64,000 bases of DNA, from assembly GCA_041396845.1 (NCBI GenBank), contig JAWKXU010000003.1:434001-498000 (forward strand), read 5' to 3'. The notes beneath the pieces were generated by a model. That model had not been told where the DNA came from and did not search any database. It was given only the letters and a program-made list of their open reading frames with translations. A program made the position numbers and the translations under genes. Shown here piece by piece: positions 58,987-64,000 of this stretch (its first letter is position 1; each line of letters begins with the position of its first letter). Source of the DNA: JAWKXU01 sp020446465 (lineage in GTDB: Bacteria; Pseudomonadota; Alphaproteobacteria; Sphingomonadales; Sphingomonadaceae).

Positions 58987-60333
58987 TCAAATGCTGATGT
59001 AGTGCCTGCCAGCAATGCTGCCGGAGGCTTCCGCGCTGAGTTGCGCGCCACGCACCCCGGCCCCGGCAAAATATCGCAATGCCGCCTCGAACGAGACGTC
59101 GCCGGCCTTCAACGCCACGCACAAGTCTGCCTGTCCCTGGTCCACTGTTGCAGGGCGGCTGCCCAGCAATGCTTCCAGTTCGTCCCGTTCGATCCGTTCA
59201 GTATCAGGTCCGAAGCGATCAATAGCCTTGAGATACTTCACCACTTTGGCTGCATTCTTGGCCGCAGCGATGACAGCCTTGTCCGTGCTTTTGGGAACGA
59301 TAACATTCCCAAGATCGCCGATCACCTTGTCGTAAAGCGCAGTCAGCGCCGTTTCAGGCGATGCAGGCGGTTCAGGGAAGGCCGTTTCGCTGCCGCTGGC
59401 AGCGGCCAGCGCCTCAACCAGCAAGCGGCGGTTAAGCCCGCGCGAAACGATGGCATGGGCAGGCTCGCCAGCGAAGGCGCGGTGCCGGATCACAACCACA
59501 CGCGTTGAGACGAGCACGCGATGGTAGAGCAAACTGTCACGATCAATCGGTGCGCAAACAGCTTCCTCGTAACAGCGCAAGGCGTCAAAGTAGTCCGGCA
59601 CCGGCTCCATAACGCAGCGCATGGAAAACCACGCAAGGTCGTCCATCGGGTCGCCCAGATGGGCAAATTCCCAATCAATCAGGGCGGTAAGTTCACCCTT
59701 GTCATACATGAAGTTTCCGGGTCCGGCATCGCCATGAGTCAGCACCGGCGCCCGATCGGTTTGCGGCACATGTTTGCGCAACCAAAGGAAAGCGAACTCA
59801 AGCAAGGGGTCGCTGCTTCCGACTTCACGATACATCGCTTCCCATATATCGAGTTCATTGACGATATGGTCTGCAATGCGGGGGCTTTTCACGCTTGCTT
59901 CAAGCGCAACCCCCTCCGTCGGCCAGCGATGGAGCGTTGCAAGATCGGCCATGAATTGTCGCGCGATATGTTGCTTTTGCGTGTCATCCTTCAGGTGGCG
60001 CAGTTCGGCCACCCCGGTCGCACGATCTGTCAGAACCGCTCGCAACTGTGCATTGAAGCCGACATATTTGGGCACACGAATAGGGATGTCGCGGATAGCC
60101 CGAAAAACAGCGGCCTCCCGCTCGATCGTCCAGGGTTCTGCCCCCGGTTCGTCAGGCCGTGGATCAAAACGCAACATCAGCGCAAGCCGCACACCACCGG
60201 GCGTTTCGACATCGACGGCCCAGCTCTGGCGGCGATTTCCGCCCGATGCCTTTACCCTGGATACGATCTTGCCCCCGGCAACTTCTGCCACCCAGGCAAA
60301 AACTGCCAGTTCAATACTCGACATATCAGACAT
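58987..60333 (-). CDS. Aminoglycoside-phosphotransferase-fold kinase with a long C-terminal extension
   Basis: 448 aa. The APH-type catalytic loop is LTHGDAGPGNFMYDKGELTALIDWEFAHLGDPMDDLAWFSMR, with the conserved His-Gly-Asp, Asn and downstream Asp; the N lobe is FAWVAEVAGGKIVSRVKASGGNRRQSW. Relatives in degradation clusters resemble the ACAD10/11 kinase domain, which phosphorylates hydroxyacyl-CoAs; drug resistance is unlikely. Residues about 310-448 form an extra helical domain (ALYDKVIGDLGNVIVPKSTDKAVIAAA...EALLGSRPATVDQGQ) I do not recognise. The start overlaps the amidohydrolase stop by 8 bases (ATGTCTGA). Confidence 0.85.
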   Translation of the reverse strand: MSDMSSIELAVFAWVAEVAGGKIVSRVKASGGNRRQSWAVDVETPGGVRLALMLRFDPRPDEPGAEPWTIEREAAVFRAIRDIPIRVPKYVGFNAQLRAVLTDRATGVAELRHLKDDTQKQHIARQFMADLATLHRWPTEGVALEASVKSPRIADHIVNELDIWEAMYREVGSSDPLLEFAFLWLRKHVPQTDRAPVLTHGDAGPGNFMYDKGELTALIDWEFAHLGDPMDDLAWFSMRCVMEPVPDYFDALRCYEEAVCAPIDRDSLLYHRVLVSTRVVVIRHRAFAGEPAHAIVSRGLNRRLLVEALAAASGSETAFPEPPASPETALTALYDKVIGDLGNVIVPKSTDKAVIAAAKNAAKVVKYLKAIDRFGPDTERIERDELEALLGSRPATVDQGQADLCVALKAGDVSFEAALRYFAGAGVRGAQLSAEASGSIAGRHYISI

Positions 60334-62068
60334 GTGCGGACTGTTTCCTTCGCACAAGACGCCCCGGCAAGGCTCCGGTAGCAACCCCGTTTTCAAATGT
60401 GACAACGCCATTCTTTATTGTTGCGATATAACCCGTGGCTGTCTGGACAATGCGCCGTCCACCTGCAGGTAAATCGAACAGGAGATCCGGCGCACTGCAT
60501 TCCAGCCGTTCAAGGTCAATCACGTTGATATCTGCCTTCATGCCCGGCGCGATCACACCGCGATCATCAAAACCATAGGCACGCGCGGTGTGGCTGGTTT
60601 GCCGCGCCACGACTTGCTCAAGCGGGATGCGCGGCCCGCGTTCACGATCTCGCGCCCAATAGCTCAGCATGAAAGTCGGGATGGCAGCATCGCAGATTGC
60701 CCCACAATGCGCACCTGCGTCGGACCCTCCCAAAAGAACGTGGGGATCATCCAGCAGTTCACGAACGAAATCCAGGTTGTAATCACCGTAGTTCATGACG
60801 ACGACATAGACATAACCGTGACCGTCGCGTTCCATCAGCATGTCGTAAATTACCGCATCGGCAGACATGCCGCGCGCTTCGGCAATCGCCTTGACGCTCT
60901 GCTCATAGGACGGCTCATAATCGAGTTTTCCATTCGTCCCTTCCAGCCGGAACATCAGTTCCGTAGCCAGGGGAATGCCCGCAAACGGCGTTTCGCCCGT
61001 CTCTTCCGAAAGGATTTTGTCGCGCGTTTCAGGCTTGCGCAATTCGTCGAGCTGTTCACGAAACGGTCGATCGCGCAAGGCATCGTATGTCGGCCTGCCC
61101 ATGAAAATGTTGAAGCTGCTTTGCCAGCCCATGATAATGCCGATGGGGCGCGGACTGATTTGCGGCATAAGGTTCGCGCCGCCGGCATTTTCGCGAGCGG
61201 TCAACGCCATGATGTCCCGCCATTTATCGGGATTGCCTGGATTCTGGTGCATCAGGAAAGTAAACGGAACGCCATATTTGCGTGAAAGCCCGCCCATCCA
61301 GGCAAGATCTTCTTCCGTGCTGAGGCTGCCCGGTATCGGGTCGAGGTGAAGGTCCAAAACCACTTCAAAAACGGTGCCGGGGGCATCGGCCAATGATGCG
61401 CATATCCCATCCATTTCGGCCACAGATACCTGGGTGCCGGGTACAATTTTGCCGTCTGCCGTGAGGTGTGCGCAAATGCGGGACGTAGTAAAACCAAAGG
61501 CTCCGGCATCCAGCCCTTCGCGCGTCAGGTGCGCCATGCGGGCAATTTCTTCTTCGCTGGCCGGTGCGTTCTGCGCGCCGCGTTCGCCCATGACATAAGT
61601 CCGCAAGGCGGCATGGGGAATCTGCGCACCTACATCGATTGCGTATTCGCGCGTTGACAGAAAATCGAGATATTCACGGAAGGTTTCCCATTCCCACGTT
61701 ATACCCTCTGAAAGGGCCGTGCCGGGAATATCTTCCACGCCTTCCATGATGTTGATCAGTTCATCGTGATAATCGCCAGCCACAGGTGCGAAACCGACTC
61801 CGCAATTGCCCATCACAACTGTCGTCACCCCGTGCCAGCACGACGGGCTGAGATAGGAATCCCAACTGACCTGCCCGTCATAATGGGTGTGAATATCAAC
61901 CCATCCCGGCGTTACGATCAAACCATCGGCATCAATTTCCCGCCTGCCCGAAACAGATACCTTGCCCACTTCCCTGATTGTGGCGCCGTCTATGGCCACA
62001 TCGGCCCTTACTGGTGCAGTGCCGGTGCCGTCACAGACCAACCCGTTGCGAATAACGATGTCATACAT
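60326..62068 (-). CDS. Amidohydrolase, D-aminoacylase / N-acyl-D-amino-acid deacylase-like
   Basis: 580 aa metal-dependent hydrolase of the amidohydrolase superfamily, subtype D-aminoacylase. The HxH motif is PGWVDIHTHYDGQVSWD. MGNCGVGFAPV holds the Cys ligand typical of D-aminoacylases. Further ligand candidates are LDLHLDP and FLMHQNPG, and the catalytic Asp is in LLGGSDAGAHCG. It ends with DINVIDLERLECSAPDLLFDLPAGGRRIVQTATGY, as usual. ATG 62068 (MYDIVIRNG). It is first gene of the five-gene operon and divergent from the GntR regulator. Substrate unknown. Confidence 0.88.
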   Translation of the reverse strand: MYDIVIRNGLVCDGTGTAPVRADVAIDGATIREVGKVSVSGRREIDADGLIVTPGWVDIHTHYDGQVSWDSYLSPSCWHGVTTVVMGNCGVGFAPVAGDYHDELINIMEGVEDIPGTALSEGITWEWETFREYLDFLSTREYAIDVGAQIPHAALRTYVMGERGAQNAPASEEEIARMAHLTREGLDAGAFGFTTSRICAHLTADGKIVPGTQVSVAEMDGICASLADAPGTVFEVVLDLHLDPIPGSLSTEEDLAWMGGLSRKYGVPFTFLMHQNPGNPDKWRDIMALTARENAGGANLMPQISPRPIGIIMGWQSSFNIFMGRPTYDALRDRPFREQLDELRKPETRDKILSEETGETPFAGIPLATELMFRLEGTNGKLDYEPSYEQSVKAIAEARGMSADAVIYDMLMERDGHGYVYVVVMNYGDYNLDFVRELLDDPHVLLGGSDAGAHCGAICDAAIPTFMLSYWARDRERGPRIPLEQVVARQTSHTARAYGFDDRGVIAPGMKADINVIDLERLECSAPDLLFDLPAGGRRIVQTATGYIATIKNGVVTFENGVATGALPGRLVRRKQSAHV

Positions 62069-62171
62069 GGCAGCCTCTCTCAATCATGGATCGCACCTCG
62101 GCCATTTTCCGCCACACAGCACGCATACATGCGACCTAATGCATCCCGAACATTGATGTCAAACGTTTAAC

Positions 62172-62180
62172 GGTCAGACC
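62172..62180. promoter_or_regulatory. Candidate GntR/FCD operator GGTCAGACC
   Basis: The 9-nt palindrome GGTC-A-GACC matches the GTCNNAC-type sites bound by FCD-family GntR regulators. It lies in the divergent region between the amidohydrolase and the regulator, 3 nt upstream of a -35 box. Confidence 0.5.
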
Positions 62181-62183
62181 AAA

Positions 62184-62211
62184 TTGACGTTTGCGTAAAA
62201 TGTTCTATCGT
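62184..62211 (+). promoter_or_regulatory. Candidate promoter of the GntR regulator-GST operon
   Basis: TTGACG (62184-62189), 16-nt spacer, TATCGT (62206-62211). The GGTCAGACC palindrome abuts its upstream edge, which is compatible with autorepression. Confidence 0.45.
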
Positions 62212-62246
62212 ATATCCGACGCACGATTTGCACGCGGGAGGTGGAA

Positions 62247-62996
62247 GTGGAGAAAAGGACAACGGTCGCAAGTTCCGCCATTTCCAATATCGTCGTGCAG
62301 AAAGCATCGGACATTCTGGCATCGCGCCTGCGTCAGCTTATCCTTTCGGGCGAGCTTCGCCCCGGCGACCCTTTGCCAAACGAGCGCGAACTGGTGGAGC
62401 AAAGCGGTCTTGGCCGATCATCCGTTCGCGAAGCATTGCGCGAACTGTCGGCAGAAGGGTTGGTATCCACGCGTGGTGGGCGTGGTGGCGGATCATTTGT
62501 GACCTTGCCTGACCTCAATTCCATGCGAAAGCCTGTGGAACTGTTCATACAGGCCAACGATGTCAGTTTCGAATCCCTGCTGGACTGTCGCCTGGCCGTG
62601 GAGCCGACGCTGGCACGTCTGGCAGCGCTCAATCGCACCGATGAAGAAGCGCAGGAACTGCAAGCCCTTCATGACAAGTTCGCTGCGAGCAGTGACAATG
62701 TCGAGGAATATCGCCGTCTCAACCTCGAATGGCACCTCGCGGTCACGCGCGCCAGTCGCAACGCCCCTCTCATCGCCCTTATGGAGGCCATCTCGTCGCC
62801 TATCCTCGCATCGTCACAGCCAACAAGCGTCACCACCCAAAAAATTCGCGAAGATACCGTAAAGGTTCACGCCCGCATTCAGGCCGCGATCATGCGGCGC
62901 GATGCTGACGAAGCCTTTCGCCTGATGAGCAAACACGTCGAGGCATTTCAGGCGATAAGCTCTGCAAAATCGAAAAATCTGGAGCAAACGCAATGA
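62247..62996 (+). CDS. GntR-family transcriptional regulator (FadR/FCD subfamily)
   Basis: 249 aa. The N-terminal winged helix-turn-helix (about residues 15-85) reads ASRLRQLILSGELRPGDPLPNERELVEQSGLGRSSVREALRELSAEGLVSTRGGRGGG. The C-terminal FCD effector domain (about 100-235) has DCRLAVEPTLARLAALNR, NLEWHLAVTRASRN and VKVHARIQAAIMRRDADEAFRLMSKHVEAF, with the usual metal-binding histidines. GTG 62247 is preferred because GGAGG lies 5 nt upstream; GTG 62241 would touch its own ribosome binding site. It overlaps the GST gene by four bases and probably controls the divergent catabolic operon. Confidence 0.9.
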   Translation: MEKRTTVASSAISNIVVQKASDILASRLRQLILSGELRPGDPLPNERELVEQSGLGRSSVREALRELSAEGLVSTRGGRGGGSFVTLPDLNSMRKPVELFIQANDVSFESLLDCRLAVEPTLARLAALNRTDEEAQELQALHDKFAASSDNVEEYRRLNLEWHLAVTRASRNAPLIALMEAISSPILASSQPTSVTTQKIREDTVKVHARIQAAIMRRDADEAFRLMSKHVEAFQAISSAKSKNLEQTQ

Positions 62997-63718
62997 TTGA
63001 CCTGCATTACGTCGCCACGGCCAACGGTATGAAAGTCGCCATTGCGCTGCAGGAGATGGCGCTCGATTATCGGGTTATCAATTACGACCTGTTTGCCGGT
63101 GCGCACCTCAACGCCCGTTTCAAACAGATCAACCCCAACAACAAGTTACCCGCCATCGTGGACCTTGACCCGACGGACGGGGGTGCCCCTTTCCCCGTGT
63201 TCGAATCCGGTGCGATCCTGCTTTATCTTGCAGAAAAAACCGGACAGTTCCTGCCCGCCGATTCACGGGGGCGCTCAGTCACGCTGCAATGGCTGTTCTG
63301 GCAAATGGCCGGGCTTGGCCCGATGCACGGCCAGGCCCACCATTTTTTGCGCTATGCGCCGGAGCGCTTCGATTATCCCAGCAAACGCTATGCCAATGAA
63401 GCACTGCGATTGCTCAAAGTGCTCGACTACCGTCTTGCACAGGCCGAATATCTCGCCGGAGACGAGTACTCCATTGCCGACATGGCTGTTTGGCCATGGG
63501 TGGGCGGCGCGGCGCTTATCGACATAGATATTGCAGAACTGCCAGCCCTCTCTCGCTGGGTTAAGCAAGTCGGAGAACGGCCTGCAGTCCAGGCCGCAGT
63601 GGAAGGAAAGCAAACTGCTGTACCCGGCGAATACACGCAAAAGCATGCGGTGCTAACGCCAGAGCAGTGGTCCAACATGTTTGGCGAAAACCTGCTGGCC
63701 GCATCAGATATCCGTTAA
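62993..63718 (+). CDS. Glutathione S-transferase (YfcG/GstB-like, nu class)
   Basis: 241 aa. The thioredoxin-like N-terminal domain (about 1-85) contains ATANGMKVAIALQEMALDYRVINYDLF, INPNNKLPAIVDLDP and the Glu-Ser of PVFESGAILLYLAEKTGQF. The helical C-terminal domain (about 95-210) has YAPERFDYPSKRYANEALRLLKVLDYRL and the N-capping box YLAGDEYSIADMAVWPW. The ATG overlaps the regulator stop (ATGA), so both are expressed together. The role is probably detoxification or disulfide/quinone reduction linked to the catabolic operon (inference from position). Confidence 0.92.
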   Translation: MIDLHYVATANGMKVAIALQEMALDYRVINYDLFAGAHLNARFKQINPNNKLPAIVDLDPTDGGAPFPVFESGAILLYLAEKTGQFLPADSRGRSVTLQWLFWQMAGLGPMHGQAHHFLRYAPERFDYPSKRYANEALRLLKVLDYRLAQAEYLAGDEYSIADMAVWPWVGGAALIDIDIAELPALSRWVKQVGERPAVQAAVEGKQTAVPGEYTQKHAVLTPEQWSNMFGENLLAASDIR

Positions 63719-63750
63719 GGCATTTTCAGCCAAAGCCTTTCGCCCACGCC

Positions 63751-64000
63751 TCATGGCTTTTCGGGCAAGGCGAATGCCATGACGTAATCACCCACGCCCG
63801 TAGCCAGCGAAGCGCTGCCGCCTGCGGATACAACCACAAACTGCCGTCCGCTTTTCGGGCTGATATAGGTCATCGGTGTCGAATGTGCGCCAACCGGCAA
63901 TTGTGCGCGCCACAGCATCTTGCCTGAATCGAGATCGAATGCCCGCAATGCCCGCTCTTGCGTTGCAGCAATGAAAATCAGGCCAGACCCAGTGGTCATA
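63751..64000 (-). CDS. PQQ-dependent membrane dehydrogenase, C-terminal end only
   Basis: The last 82 or so residues of a PQQ-dependent glucose/quinate/alcohol dehydrogenase, cut by the window edge. TTGSGLIFIAATQERALRAFDLDSGKMLWRAQLPVGAHSTPMTY and GRQFVVVSAGGSA...VGDYVMAFALPEKP form the final propeller blade. Most of the protein lies outside the window, so the substrate class and membrane domain cannot be judged. It converges on the GST gene with a 32-nt gap. Confidence 0.8.
   Translation of the reverse strand, partial: MTTGSGLIFIAATQERALRAFDLDSGKMLWRAQLPVGAHSTPMTYISPKSGRQFVVVSAGGSASLATGVGDYVMAFALPEKP

Overview
The window looks like chromosomal DNA of an alphaproteobacterium of the order Sphingomonadales (Novosphingobium/Erythrobacter-like). 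I infer this from the moderately high GC content, the mdh-sucD-sucA-sucB-lpd order, the single-block str-S10-spc-alpha ribosomal cluster, TTGAC-type promoters, two TonB-dependent receptors and a sphingomonad-style catabolic cluster. No phage, insertion sequence, transposon, CRISPR array or rRNA operon is visible. The only tRNA is tRNA-Gln(TTG).

Layout. 1-1.5 kb: 5' part of a vitamin B12 TonB receptor (minus strand) behind a textbook cobalamin riboswitch. 1.7-5.4 kb: a SleB-like cell-wall hydrolase, a small unknown protein and a membrane GGDEF-EAL protein. 5.6-13.2 kb: TCA cycle operon mdh-sucD-sucA-sucB-lpd without sucC. 13.2-14.7 kb: two tandem paralogous exported proteins of unknown function. 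14.9-17.0 kb: a periplasmic prolyl oligopeptidase. 17.1-36.8 kb: one minus-strand block of 31 genes, rpsL-rpsG-fusA-tuf | rpsJ to secY-adk | rpsM-rpsK-rpoA-rplQ, with recognisable internal terminators, a candidate S10-leader attenuator and promoters. 37.1-47.2 kb: housekeeping and regulatory genes (Crp/Fnr regulator, LysR regulator, apaG, metZ, a protein O-mannosyltransferase-like protein facing a GT2-GtrA fusion, leuB-recO, ubiK-like, tspO, tlyA, a lipoprotein). 47.2-47.7 kb: an unusually structured intergenic region with an 18-codon ORF behind an essentially perfect Shine-Dalgarno sequence, upstream of ilvE. 48.8-50.9 kb: a polysaccharide deacetylase-like gene, a YghU-type GST lacking a normal start codon, and tRNA-Gln.

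51.5-64 kb is accessory. It holds a TonB receptor, then a translationally coupled minus-strand operon (amidohydrolase, APH-type kinase, an unknown beta-rich protein, hydantoinase/oxoprolinase-like HyuA and HyuB). Divergent from this operon are a GntR/FCD regulator and a coupled glutathione transferase, and the edge cuts a PQQ-dependent dehydrogenase. The logical reading is regulated uptake and ATP-dependent hydrolysis of an unidentified amide, lactam or imide-type compound. I regard this as the best candidate for an undescribed pathway in the window.

All calls come from reading the sequence and recalling protein families; no database search was run. Positions of residues inside proteins are approximate unless stated.
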